From assembly GCF_042643265.1 (NCBI RefSeq), contig NZ_JBHRRZ010000005.1, forward strand, positions 1 to 64,000: DNA of 64,000 nt. Direction: 5' to 3'. Below, piece by piece: positions 51,950-59,787 of the stretch. The notes under the pieces were generated by a model. It was not told the origin of the DNA. It made no database searches and saw only the letters and a list, made by a program, of their open reading frames with translations. Each line of letters opens with the position of its first letter. Within the stretch, counting starts at the first letter, position 1. Made by a program: the position numbers and the translations under genes. Source of the stretch: Virgibacillus_O sediminis. Lineage in GTDB: Bacteria > Bacillota > Bacilli > Bacillales > Amphibacillaceae.

Positions 51950-51978
51950 TTGAATTGATAGGACAGGTAGTATACAAT
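51950..51978 (+). promoter_or_regulatory. Promoter of the thiT transcript
   Basis: TTGAAT (51950-51955), 17 bases, TACAAT (51973-51978), about 25 bases before the THI box. A CCAGCCGGCTGG palindrome followed by TTTTT (51930-51948) just before it may end other transcripts. Confidence 0.65.
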
Positions 51979-52002
51979 ACTAGTAGCAAAAAAAGTGAAT
52001 GG

Positions 52003-52095
52003 AAAGCCTGCAGGGGGAGCCATGTGGCTGAGAGTGGACAAATGTTCAGACCCTTTGAACCTGTTAGTTAGTACTAGCGCAGGGATGGTGGCTTT
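52003..52095 (+). promoter_or_regulatory. Thiamine pyrophosphate riboswitch (THI box)
   Basis: The TPP aptamer consensus is present in order: CAGGGGGAGCC, GGCTGAGAGTGG, GACCCTTTGAACCTGTTAG and TACTAGCGCAGGGA. It precedes a thiamine carrier gene, the expected target; TPP should shut off expression through the terminator that follows. Confidence 0.96.
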
Positions 52096-52104
52096 CTTGA
52101 TGGT

Positions 52105-52167
52105 AAAAAGCAATGTGAGCGGAACTGTTCCCATCAGGAAGTCTTCCCCTTGGCATTGCTTTTTTTG
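52105..52167 (+). terminator. TPP riboswitch terminator
   Basis: AAAAGCAATG (52106-52115) pairs with CATTGCTTTT (52154-52163), with a long inner loop and a run of T. It lies between the aptamer and the thiT ribosome binding site. Confidence 0.85.
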
Positions 52168-52198
52168 TGTGCAGAAAAACTGCTGGGGAGGTTATTAT

Positions 52199-52771
52199 AT
52201 GAAGTCCGGCAAGACATTATTTCTGATAGAAGTAGCTGTATTTACTGCATTAGCACTATTGTTGGATATACTGCCCTTCCTGTCATTTAAGGTTTGGGCG
52301 ATGGGAGGCTCTGTGTCTTTTGCTATGATTCCCGTGTTTGTTGTGGCCTTCCGCTGGGGGCTGAAGGGCGGTCTTTTATCCGGCTTCCTATGGGGTATTC
52401 TTCAGGTGGCAACAGGGACCGCTTATATTCTTCATCCTATACAGGGGCTGTTGGATTACCTGGTTGCCTTTACGGTGATTGGGTTTGCGGGTATATTTGC
52501 CCGCAGAATCCAGCAGGCAGTGAAAGAAGGCCATACCAAAACCTATCTATCTTATATTACGGCAGGGGCTTTTATCGGATCGGCACTTCGTTTTCTGGCA
52601 CATTATATTGCGGGAATCGTATTTTTCGGTTCCGCAGTGGAGGGGCAGCCAGCATGGTTATATTCCCTTCTCTATAATGGTTCCTATATGCTGCCATCTT
52701 TTATCCTGAGCACCCTGATCATATTCTTCTTATTCCATAAGCAGCCCAGAATTCTATTGAGAGCTTCATAG
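52199..52771 (+). CDS. thiT: Energy-coupled thiamine transporter ThiT
   Basis: ThiT (YuaJ) is the thiamine-binding S component of an ECF transporter. The 190 residues have six hydrophobic helices and the family blocks LALLLDILPFLSFKVWAMGGSVSFAMIP (about 20-47), FRWGLKGGLLSGFLWGILQ and LRFLAHYIAGIVFFG. The ATPase and EcfT components are encoded elsewhere, as usual. The ATG at 52199 follows GGGGAGG; an open frame that reads through the riboswitch is not the gene. The TPP riboswitch confirms the substrate class. Confidence 0.95.
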   Translation: MKSGKTLFLIEVAVFTALALLLDILPFLSFKVWAMGGSVSFAMIPVFVVAFRWGLKGGLLSGFLWGILQVATGTAYILHPIQGLLDYLVAFTVIGFAGIFARRIQQAVKEGHTKTYLSYITAGAFIGSALRFLAHYIAGIVFFGSAVEGQPAWLYSLLYNGSYMLPSFILSTLIIFFLFHKQPRILLRAS

Positions 52772-52792
52772 CTTGCCAGTTTCGCTCACAGA

Positions 52793-52829
52793 AAAGCAAC
52801 CTCTATGGCACAGGAGGTTGCTTTTTTAA
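52793..52829 (+). terminator. Terminator after thiT
   Basis: AAGCAACCTC (52793-52802) pairs with GAGGTTGCTT (52814-52823), followed by T. Confidence 0.93.
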
Positions 52830-52864
52830 TAGAATAGAAATATGTAGAAGGAGGGTGAACCATC

Positions 52865-52990
52865 TTGCGGGAATTAGTGGGAAGCTGCACTGTCTGTGGG
52901 AAAGAGATTTATTGTGAAAATGGTTTTTTTGACGGAGAGCAGAAGGATGGGGATTTGTACTGCCATGAATGTGCCGGCTTGGAGGACTAG
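52865..52990 (+). CDS. 41-residue double-CxxC zinc-ribbon-like peptide
   Basis: A 42-codon frame starts at TTG, nine bases after AAGGAGGG. The product has two Cys pairs, SCTVCGKEIYC and LYCHECAG, spaced like a small zinc ribbon or rubredoxin-like knuckle. It lies between the thiT terminator and another strong terminator, so it could be its own transcript. I do not recognise the family. The spacing of the Cys pairs and the good binding site argue for a real gene. Confidence 0.65.
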   Translation: MRELVGSCTVCGKEIYCENGFFDGEQKDGDLYCHECAGLED

Positions 52991-53109
52991 AGGATGCATG
53001 GCGGTTGGATCCGTTAAGACGGATTGGCGAATACCCGAGGAGACAGGCGGGCAATTTGCTGAGGGTCTAGGCTGATTGATGCTGTTCCTGCCCATGAAGG
53101 AGTAAAAGC

Positions 53110-53151
53110 AAAAAGAACACGAGCTGGGATTCGCCAGCTCGTGTTCTTTTT
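53110..53151. terminator. Strong terminator, possibly bidirectional
   Basis: AAAAAGAACACGAGCTGG (53110-53127) pairs perfectly with CCAGCTCGTGTTCTTTTT (53134-53151). It serves the convergent general stress gene and anything arriving from the left. Confidence 0.95.
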
Positions 53152-53154
53152 GCT

Positions 53155-53505
53155 TTAGAGTAAATAACTGTTTATATTTTCATAGTTGGTAACAATCAGG
53201 AAAATTTTCCCTTCGTCCATCTCTTCTTCATATTGCTCCGCTTCTTCTTGGGAGAAGCCGATATCTTTTAGTTTCGTCCGCAATTCATCTCCCTGGCTCT
53301 TGAATACGGTACCTACAGCGTCGGAGAAGCCCATTTCGTCCGTACCAATTGTGTTGGCATCAGCCCCGCCGGCTACACGTTCCGTACGATCTTCATCATG
53401 GGAAATGATATATACATCATCTTTATTTACCCCTTTATCTTTCAGTACACTTACATCAGTTTTCAGCTGTTCATCGTTTGTATATCCTTTTATAAATGGT
53501 TTCAT
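53155..53505 (-). CDS. General stress protein 17M-like (YflT)
   Basis: This 116-residue protein matches the heat-induced stress protein family of B. subtilis YflT: KPFIKGYTNDEQLKTDVSVL, ISHDEDRTERVAGGADANTIG and a C-terminal acidic part with QEEAEQYEEEMDEGKIFLIV. Its biochemical role is unknown. A sigma-B promoter lies upstream, as for yflT, which makes general stress control likely. The ATG follows AAGGAGGATG. It is a single gene ending at a very strong terminator. Confidence 0.88.
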   Translation of the reverse strand: MKPFIKGYTNDEQLKTDVSVLKDKGVNKDDVYIISHDEDRTERVAGGADANTIGTDEMGFSDAVGTVFKSQGDELRTKLKDIGFSQEEAEQYEEEMDEGKIFLIVTNYENINSYLL

Positions 53506-53540
53506 TCAGCATCCTCCTTCATAGTAGATTTATTGTTTTT

Positions 53541-53565
53541 ATTCCCCTGGAGTTAATTGCTAAAC
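53541..53565 (-). promoter_or_regulatory. Sigma-B promoter
   Basis: On the minus strand, GTTTAG (53565-53560), 13 bases, GGGAAT (53546-53541) closely fits the sigma-B consensus GTTTAA-N12-14-GGGTAT. Confidence 0.75.
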
Positions 53566-53626
53566 ATAGCAGTAGCGTTTTAGAAGCTTACTGCATAGGC
53601 TGTATAACTAATTCTTGAGGAGAGGC

Positions 53627-55054
53627 GTGGTCTATATGGGCTTGGAAGTCTCCCATTGGTTATATGGTTTATTTACGCTCGCTATTATTGTGGTGATGAT
53701 CTTCCGTAAAGGGGTAGTATTTCCCACATTATTGGGAACGTTTGTCATCGCCTGGGTATACAAGGGCAGTTTGCTTGATGGCTTCACTGCAATTTTCAAT
53801 GCCAATTTGGTAGCCGCACAGGAGCTATTCAGTATTTTTCTCATTATTACTTTCATGCTGGCATTGCTGAATTCTTTACATGACCTAGGTGCCGATCGAA
53901 AAATGATCCAGCCGATTCAGAGAATGATGGTCAATGGTCATGTGTCCTTCTTTGTTTTAGTGGGTGTCACGTATCTTATTTCTCTGTTTTTTTGGCCGAC
54001 ACCTGCTGTTCCTCTGATCTGTGCCTTGTTGGTTCCAGCAGCTGTTAAAGCCGGACTGCCCGTAATGACAGCTGCTGTGGCTATTGCGCTTGCAGGTCAA
54101 GGAATGGCCCTTTCTTCAGACTATATTGTTCAAGTGGCCCCGAGTCTGTCTGCTTCTTCCACTGGACTGAACGCCGGTTTGATTGCTGATAAAGCTTTAT
54201 TGCTGTCGCTGTTTGCTGGTGTGACGGCTATCCTTTTTGCCTATTTGCTGTACCGCAAGGAAATCCGTGCGCCCCAAGACGTTCGGAATGAGGAGGAGTT
54301 CCAAAAGCTGCAGTCAACAACGAAGAGTGAGAGGAATAAGGCACAGACAAAGCATCTCTCTGCGTGGAGTAAGGTTTTTGCAGTCCTCGTTCCATTATCG
54401 CTTCTTGCGGTAGTCATATTTATGATGTACAGTAAGCTTCATTCAGGAAGTACAGGATTGATAGGTGGAGATGGGGCGGCTTTTGTCGGTGGAGTTGCCG
54501 TCATTCTGCTGCTGCTTTCCACACTGGCCTTCGGTAGACAGCATGCACTAGATTATATTACAAATCATATTACAGATGGCTTCGTATTTGCTTTCAAGGC
54601 GATGGGGCCGGTCATACCGATTGCTGGATTTTTCTTTTTGGGAAGCTCCGAATTTTCCGGTACGATTCTGCGAGTGGATGAAGATGCACCTGCACTACTG
54701 TTCGACTTGGTCAATGCGACCCAGGAATACCTTCCTCAGAGTGCTTTGCTCGCGGCCTTGAGCATACTGGTGATTGGTATAATAACCGGGCTGGACGGTT
54801 CTGGCTTCTCCGGACTCCCTCTTACGGGTGCACTAGCTGCTTCCCTCGAGACAGGGGCAATAGATGCTCCTACATTGGCGGCGCTCGGACAGCTTGGGGC
54901 GATTTGGACCGGCGGCGGTACGATTGTGGCATGGTCTTCTCTCATCGCGATTGCCGGCTTTTGTGGTGTATCTGTTATGGAATTGGTACGGAAGAATTTT
55001 CTCCCTGTGATGGCCGGCCTATTTATTGCAACCCTTGCAGCAGTCTTTATTTAA
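53627..55054 (+). CDS. Ion-transporter-superfamily membrane carrier, substrate unknown
   Basis: This membrane protein of about 475 residues has 11 to 12 hydrophobic helices in two related halves. Each half has a Pro/Gly-rich re-entrant-like segment: FFWPTPAVPLICALLVPAAVKAGLP (about 125) and ITGLDGSGFSGLPLTGALA (about 390). This plan resembles DctM/GntP/NhaC-type carriers, which move organic acids, but no family could be pinned down. GTG 53627 and ATG 53636 both follow GAGGAGAGG; the GTG has better spacing. The next gene, 90 bases on, is glutamate dehydrogenase, hinting at an amino or dicarboxylic acid. Confidence 0.7.
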   Translation: MVYMGLEVSHWLYGLFTLAIIVVMIFRKGVVFPTLLGTFVIAWVYKGSLLDGFTAIFNANLVAAQELFSIFLIITFMLALLNSLHDLGADRKMIQPIQRMMVNGHVSFFVLVGVTYLISLFFWPTPAVPLICALLVPAAVKAGLPVMTAAVAIALAGQGMALSSDYIVQVAPSLSASSTGLNAGLIADKALLLSLFAGVTAILFAYLLYRKEIRAPQDVRNEEEFQKLQSTTKSERNKAQTKHLSAWSKVFAVLVPLSLLAVVIFMMYSKLHSGSTGLIGGDGAAFVGGVAVILLLLSTLAFGRQHALDYITNHITDGFVFAFKAMGPVIPIAGFFFLGSSEFSGTILRVDEDAPALLFDLVNATQEYLPQSALLAALSILVIGIITGLDGSGFSGLPLTGALAASLETGAIDAPTLAALGQLGAIWTGGGTIVAWSSLIAIAGFCGVSVMELVRKNFLPVMAGLFIATLAAVFI

Positions 55055-55143
55055 TAACAAGCCAGCTTCTGATCGAATAGAGCTTTTGATTTCTCTTCAG
55101 TCGGGTATAGAGATATATGAATACTTGAACAGGAGGGATAATT

Positions 55144-56526
55144 GTGCCAGATAGTTCAAAAGAGATTGTTCAGGAGTCGTTGGCAGCATTGAGGGAGGAT
55201 CCGACATTTCTTCCGGACCTTGAGGGGGAATCCAGGGAGAAGGCTTTTACTTCTCTGGCTTCCATCATTTCCACCCCCAACCATGTCCATAAATCCTATT
55301 TAAGAGTTCGCCTGGAGGATAATCGTGTAGAGCGGATTCCCTCTTTTCGGGTGCAGCACAATAATATGCTCGGCCCCTATAAAGGAGGAATCCGTTATCA
55401 TCAATCAGTGGAAGAATCCGAGGTAGAAGATCTCGCCTCACTGATGACACTGAAGAATGCGTTGCATGAAGTGCCTTTTGGGGGAGCAAAGGGAGGAGTG
55501 GTCATTAACCCATCTGATTTCAGCGAGAAGGAGCTATATACGATATCCAAGAAATACGTCCAGTACTTTAGTGAAATCCTTGGACCGGAAAAGGATATCC
55601 CGGCCCCCGATGTAGGTACCAGTGAACGGGAAATGGATTGGATGATGGGTGAATACAAAAGCATTCACCCAGGCCAGAAATACAGGGAGAGCTTTACGGG
55701 AAAAAGTGTTCTCAATGGCGGCTCTCTCGGCAGAAGGGAAGCAACCGGAAAGGGTGTCTATTTCACCCTGCGCTATCTGCTTCATGACTTTGTCCAGGAA
55801 AATAGAGATTGGCTTGGGGAACGGGAAAGCATGTATGCGAAAACAGCATTGGAGTATCAGGACCGCACATTGGATATAGCGGTACAGGGTTTTGGCAATG
55901 TGGGATCTGTAGCCGCATTGGAAGCCTATCAATGTAGTCACCTTAATAATAAGGTAGTGGCAGTAAGTGATAAAAATGTAACCCTGTATAATCCGGACGG
56001 TATTGATATTCCTGATTTGATCCGGTTCAGTTCCTCCAATCAAAACAATCTGCCAGTCAACGATGATGAGCTGAAAGAAGCAAATATCAAGGCAGACATT
56101 CTGGGCCGGGATGAGTTGTTGAAGCTGGACTGTGATGTACTCATTTTTGCAGCACTGGGCGGCCAGGTCCATGAAGGCAATATGGATACAATAAAGGCGA
56201 AAATTTTAGTAGAAGGTGCAAATGCTCCAATTACGGAGAGAGCGGATGAATATTTGAATGAACAAGGTGTCATTATCTTGCCGGATCTTTTGGCCAATGC
56301 AGGTGGAGTAATCGTCTCTTATCTGGAATGGCTCCAAGGGAGGGAAACCCAATTTCTTGAAGAGGAAGATGTGTTCCGGAATCTTACTAATAAGATGAGG
56401 AAGACGTTTGATACCATTTTTCCTCAGTACTTCGGTGACCGCCATTCTCTTCGAAAAAATTGCTATATCCACGCTGTGATGAAATTATCTACGATTATCT
56501 ACCGGCAGGGAAAGTTGTATTACTAA
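55144..56526 (+). CDS. Glu/Leu/Phe/Val-family dehydrogenase (glutamate dehydrogenase)
   Basis: This 460-residue enzyme has the family catalytic blocks: GPYKGGIRYHQSV (substrate Lys, about 78), VPFGGAKGGVVINP (catalytic Lys, about 115) and PAPDVGTSEREMDWM (Asp, about 156). The NAD-binding motif is VQGFGNVGSVAALEA (about 245), with LANAGGVIVSYLEW near the end. Glutamate is the most likely substrate. It is about 30 residues longer than B. subtilis GudB because of an insertion before the nucleotide-binding domain (HDFVQENRDWLGERES...). It starts at GTG after AGGAGGG and ends at a terminator. Confidence 0.92.
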   Translation: MPDSSKEIVQESLAALREDPTFLPDLEGESREKAFTSLASIISTPNHVHKSYLRVRLEDNRVERIPSFRVQHNNMLGPYKGGIRYHQSVEESEVEDLASLMTLKNALHEVPFGGAKGGVVINPSDFSEKELYTISKKYVQYFSEILGPEKDIPAPDVGTSEREMDWMMGEYKSIHPGQKYRESFTGKSVLNGGSLGRREATGKGVYFTLRYLLHDFVQENRDWLGERESMYAKTALEYQDRTLDIAVQGFGNVGSVAALEAYQCSHLNNKVVAVSDKNVTLYNPDGIDIPDLIRFSSSNQNNLPVNDDELKEANIKADILGRDELLKLDCDVLIFAALGGQVHEGNMDTIKAKILVEGANAPITERADEYLNEQGVIILPDLLANAGGVIVSYLEWLQGRETQFLEEEDVFRNLTNKMRKTFDTIFPQYFGDRHSLRKNCYIHAVMKLSTIIYRQGKLYY

Positions 56527-56570
56527 AAAATAAGAGGGTGTTCCTTCCATGGAGCAGCCTCTTATTTTTT
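56525..56570 (+). terminator. Terminator after the glutamate dehydrogenase gene
   Basis: AAAATAAGAGG (56527-56537) pairs with CCTCTTATTTT (56558-56568), followed by T. Confidence 0.9.
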
Positions 56571-56591
56571 GGGCTTTATAGTTCTAAATTA

Positions 56592-56645
56592 TTGAATAAT
56601 TGTCAAATTATAATATAATTGTACTAGATAAGAGCGCTTTCACAT
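56592..56645 (+). promoter_or_regulatory. cstA promoter with overlapping cre site
   Basis: TTGAAT (56592-56597), 16 bases, TATAAT (56614-56619). About ten bases downstream, AGAGCGCTTTCACA (56631-56644) is, on the other strand, TGTGAAAGCGCTCT, close to the CcpA site TGAAAGCGCTNTCA. A cre just after the start point blocks transcription, so glucose should repress cstA. Confidence 0.65.
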
Positions 56646-56734
56646 AGCGTTTAACAGGACCTTATCCAGCTATCGGCCATAATTGGCCAGACATACAGGA
56701 AAATGGTCTTCAAAAAATGGGGGGAGGAAGAGAA

Positions 56735-58477
56735 ATGCCAGGTATCGCGGTCGCAATAATTGGTTTGGTTATTTTTGCATTAGGCTACCGTTATTATTCC
56801 AAGTTTGTTGCCGAAAAGATTTTCAGGCTTGATCCGAATTACGTTACACCGGCCCATAAATATAAGGACGGGGTAGATTTTGTCCCGACAAATAAATTTG
56901 TACTTTGGGGGCATCATTTTACTTCTGTGGCAGGGGCGGCTCCTATACTCGGTCCTGCGATAGCTGTCTATTGGGGATGGCTGCCGGCCTTTCTTTGGGT
57001 AATACTCGGAACAGTGTTCGCTGCGGGTGTCCATGACTTTGGTACACTTGCCCTGTCGGTACGGAATAAAGGTCAGTCGGTAGGTACAATAGCGGATAAA
57101 CTGATTGGCCAACGGGGGAAAATCCTGTTTTTGTTCATTATTCTTATTCTTGTATTAATGGTAAATGCTGTATTTGCCTGGGTTATTTCCAATCTATTTA
57201 TCACATATCCGGCTAGTGTACTGCCTGTGTTTATTCAAATTCCATTGGCCATTTGGATTGGATATGCGGCATATAAACGCAATATGAAAATGCTTGTACC
57301 ATCACTGATTGCACTTGCTGTCATGTATTTTACAGCGATTGTGGCAAGTGGAACAGAATTTCTGCAGATTGATCTAGTTAGATATATGGGTGGCGAAGAC
57401 GGTACCGGCTTATTCGGGCTTGGTGCTGTATCAACGGCATTTCTCATTTGGATTGTCATCCTGATGGCTTACGTTTATATTGCATCTACTCTTCCAGTTT
57501 GGAAGCTGTTGCAGCCCCGGGACTTCATTAATTCTCATCAATTGGTAGTAGGACTGGCAATTCTGTATCTTGGTTTGCTTTTTACCAATCCCGAGATTAC
57601 CGCGCCAGTCACCAATGCGAATGCCGATACTCCGTGGCTGCCGTTATTGTTCATTACCATCGCCTGTGGAGCAATTTCAGGGTTCCATGGACTGGTTTCT
57701 TCCGGCACTTCTTCCAAACAGTTGGATAAAGAGACGGACGCTCGTTTTGTCGGCTATTTTGGGGCAGTAGGTGAAGGAATTCTGGCTTTAGTATCCATTT
57801 TGGCGGTTGCAACCTTTTTCGCAAGCACCACCGAGTTTTCCAATGCTTATTCCGGGTTTGCGGAAGCGAATGCTATCGGCCTTGGAACATTTGTAGAAGG
57901 TGCGGCACAACTAGCCGGAGGGCTGGCGATTCCAGCTGGAGTAGCTACCACCATCGTTTCCATCATTGTCGTCAGCTTTGCAGCAACTACATTGGATACA
58001 TCCGTCAGACTGATGCGCTACATCATTTCTGAGCTTGGTGCGGAATATCGTGTTCCGGCACTGACAAAAACCCATGTTGCTACCACGGTTGCAGTAGTAT
58101 CCAGTGCGGCACTTGTGCTGATTCCGGAAGGGCCTAATGGCTTCGGGTCAGGGGGCTATCTGATTTGGCCACTGTTTGGTACATCCAATCAGCTGCTGGC
58201 AGGTATCAGTCTGTTGCTTGTATCCATTTGGCTTAAACGTCTAGGCAGAAATTATGCAGTTACATTGATACCGATGATTTTCCTGATGTTCATGACCCTG
58301 TATGCCATGTTCCAGCAAGTCATTTTTCAATGGTCTTGGTGGGGCAGCGATTCTAACATGCTGCTGTTCGTGCTTGGGGCAATTATCTTCGGTTTTACCT
58401 TATGGATTATCGTCACCGCATTTTCAGCTTTGACCGGAAAGTTTGATGAAGAAATGGATGAGGAGAAAAAAGCGTAA
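56735..58477 (+). CDS. cstA: CstA family carbon starvation protein, probable pyruvate transporter
   Basis: This 580-residue membrane protein has about 16 helices and the CstA hallmarks: VPTNKFVLWGHHFTSVAGAAPILGPA (about 50-75), VFAAGVHDFGTLALSVRNKGQSVG, GFHGLVSSGTSSKQL (about 325) and ATTLDTSVRLMRYI (about 415). E. coli CstA and BtsT import pyruvate with a proton. It is shorter than E. coli CstA (about 700). ATG 56735 follows GGGGGGAGG. It is followed by the CC-tail protein and an ArsA-type ATPase, probably as one transcript, although a weak hairpin lies at 58490-58518. Confidence 0.93.
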   Translation: MPGIAVAIIGLVIFALGYRYYSKFVAEKIFRLDPNYVTPAHKYKDGVDFVPTNKFVLWGHHFTSVAGAAPILGPAIAVYWGWLPAFLWVILGTVFAAGVHDFGTLALSVRNKGQSVGTIADKLIGQRGKILFLFIILILVLMVNAVFAWVISNLFITYPASVLPVFIQIPLAIWIGYAAYKRNMKMLVPSLIALAVMYFTAIVASGTEFLQIDLVRYMGGEDGTGLFGLGAVSTAFLIWIVILMAYVYIASTLPVWKLLQPRDFINSHQLVVGLAILYLGLLFTNPEITAPVTNANADTPWLPLLFITIACGAISGFHGLVSSGTSSKQLDKETDARFVGYFGAVGEGILALVSILAVATFFASTTEFSNAYSGFAEANAIGLGTFVEGAAQLAGGLAIPAGVATTIVSIIVVSFAATTLDTSVRLMRYIISELGAEYRVPALTKTHVATTVAVVSSAALVLIPEGPNGFGSGGYLIWPLFGTSNQLLAGISLLLVSIWLKRLGRNYAVTLIPMIFLMFMTLYAMFQQVIFQWSWWGSDSNMLLFVLGAIIFGFTLWIIVTAFSALTGKFDEEMDEEKKA

Positions 58478-58565
58478 GAAATGAAGGGAAAGGGAAGAGA
58501 TCATGTAGAATGGTCTCTTCTCTGTTTTCTCGTTTCAAGAAAATTATTGGAAAAGAGGGAGTCTT

Positions 58566-58823
58566 ATGCTGGAGCAGATGAAAAAGCTAATTAGCTACTA
58601 TGAAGAGGTGTTAAGCATGCCTCATAGGCAGGAGATTGCCAGGGAGCTTCGGAATGAAGATGACTTATTCCTGCTTCTTCTTTATTCAGAAATGATTGGT
58701 ATTCCCAACCCTGTCTACTATTATACCTTGGAACTGTATCCGATGATGATTGAAAAATTTCATGATTGGCATTTGCGGATGGGGATGGAAAAATCCCCAC
58801 TTACCGGAATCCGCTGCTGTTGA
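58566..58823 (+). CDS. cory-CC-star family small protein (C-terminal Cys-Cys)
   Basis: This 85-residue protein ends in ...GIRCC followed directly by the stop codon, the feature after which the 'cory-CC-star' family is named. It is mostly helical and soluble: MKKLISYYEEVLSMPHRQEIA, then LLLYSEMIGIPNPVYYYTLELYP and EKFHDWHLRMGM. Enteric YbdD/YjiX, the small partner of CstA and BtsT, has the same size class, a similar pattern GxPxxxxY...P...F...R and the same RCC end. It lies 88 bases after cstA and just before the ArsA-type ATPase. ATG follows AGAGGGAG. A role in pyruvate uptake is inferred. Confidence 0.85.
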   Translation: MLEQMKKLISYYEEVLSMPHRQEIARELRNEDDLFLLLLYSEMIGIPNPVYYYTLELYPMMIEKFHDWHLRMGMEKSPLTGIRCC

Positions 58824-58846
58824 CCGGAAGAGAAAGGAAGTCTTTG

Positions 58847-59782
58847 ATGATGAAAGCATTGGAAAAAGATATTATCTTTGTCGGAGGGAAGGGCGGAGTA
58901 GGTAAATCTACGTCCGCTGCAGCTATCGCCTGGAGGTCAGCGGAGGAGGGGTATCGGACCCTTCTTGTTTCTACTGATCCGGCACATAATTTAGGAGATA
59001 TATTCAGTGTGAAAATTGGCGGGAAAGTCAAACAGGTCAGCAGCCATTTGTCTGCACTTGAAATTGACCCGGAGCTGGAAACAGAGAGATATATCAGTGG
59101 AGTGAAGGAAAATATTATGGGCACGGTGCATTCGAACATGAGGGAAGAAGTCCACCGCCAGCTTGATACTGCGAAAGCTTCCCCCGGCGCCGATGAAGCA
59201 GCTTTATTTGATAAGCTGATCTCCATCATTCTTGAAGAAAGAGAGAATTTTGATAAAATTGTGTTTGATACTGCTCCGACTGGCCACACGATCCGGCTTC
59301 TTTCCCTCCCCGAATTAATGGGGGTATGGATTGACGGACTGTTGCAACGTAGGAAAAAAACCAATGAAAATTACAGTCAGCTATTGAATGACGGAGATCC
59401 GGTGGAAGACCCCATTTATGATGTGTTGAAAGAGAGGCAGGAGCGGTTTTCCAAAGCAAGGAAAATATTGCTGGATGACAAGGTCACTGGATTCATCTTT
59501 GTCCTTAATCCGGAAAGACTGCCTATCCTGGAAACAAGGAAAGCGGTACAGCTGTTGGATGATTATCATCTACATGTGAAGACGATTATTATCAATAAAG
59601 TACTCCCGGAAGAGGCAGACGGCGAATTTTTAACTCAGCGGAGAAACCACGAAAAGCAGTACTTAAAGACGATTGAGCAGACATTCGAAGAACAGGAATT
59701 GGTATATGTACCGCTTTTTCCCCATGATATTACAGACGAGGAACAGTTGCAGCGATTTAGTAATTACTATAGGAAAGGATGA
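58847..59782 (+). CDS. ArsA/Get3-family ATPase
   Basis: This 311-residue SIMIBI-class ATPase has the deviant Walker A GGKGGVGKSTSAAAIA (about 14), switch I LLVSTDPAHNLGDIFSVKIGG (about 40) and switch II IVFDTAPTGHTIRLLSLPE (about 148). It is a single-domain form, like Get3, rather than the duplicated plasmid ArsA, and no arsR, arsB or arsenite genes adjoin. The metal-binding Cys residues of true ArsA are not seen. It begins 23 bases after the CC-tail gene, so those two are surely co-transcribed. A P-loop NTPase (YjiA) also follows btsT-yjiX in E. coli. Confidence 0.9.
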   Translation: MMKALEKDIIFVGGKGGVGKSTSAAAIAWRSAEEGYRTLLVSTDPAHNLGDIFSVKIGGKVKQVSSHLSALEIDPELETERYISGVKENIMGTVHSNMREEVHRQLDTAKASPGADEAALFDKLISIILEERENFDKIVFDTAPTGHTIRLLSLPELMGVWIDGLLQRRKKTNENYSQLLNDGDPVEDPIYDVLKERQERFSKARKILLDDKVTGFIFVLNPERLPILETRKAVQLLDDYHLHVKTIIINKVLPEEADGEFLTQRRNHEKQYLKTIEQTFEEQELVYVPLFPHDITDEEQLQRFSNYYRKG

Positions 59783-59787
59783 TGACA

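Noticed and set aside
51995..52198. Longer thiT frame starting within the riboswitch
   Set aside because: It would translate the TPP aptamer and terminator; the ATG at 52199 with GGGGAGG is the proper start.
58847..59782. Arsenite pump ATPase (ArsA) of a resistance operon
   Set aside because: No arsR, arsB, arsD or arsC is nearby, the protein is single-domain, and the metal-site cysteines of ArsA are not apparent. It belongs with cstA instead.
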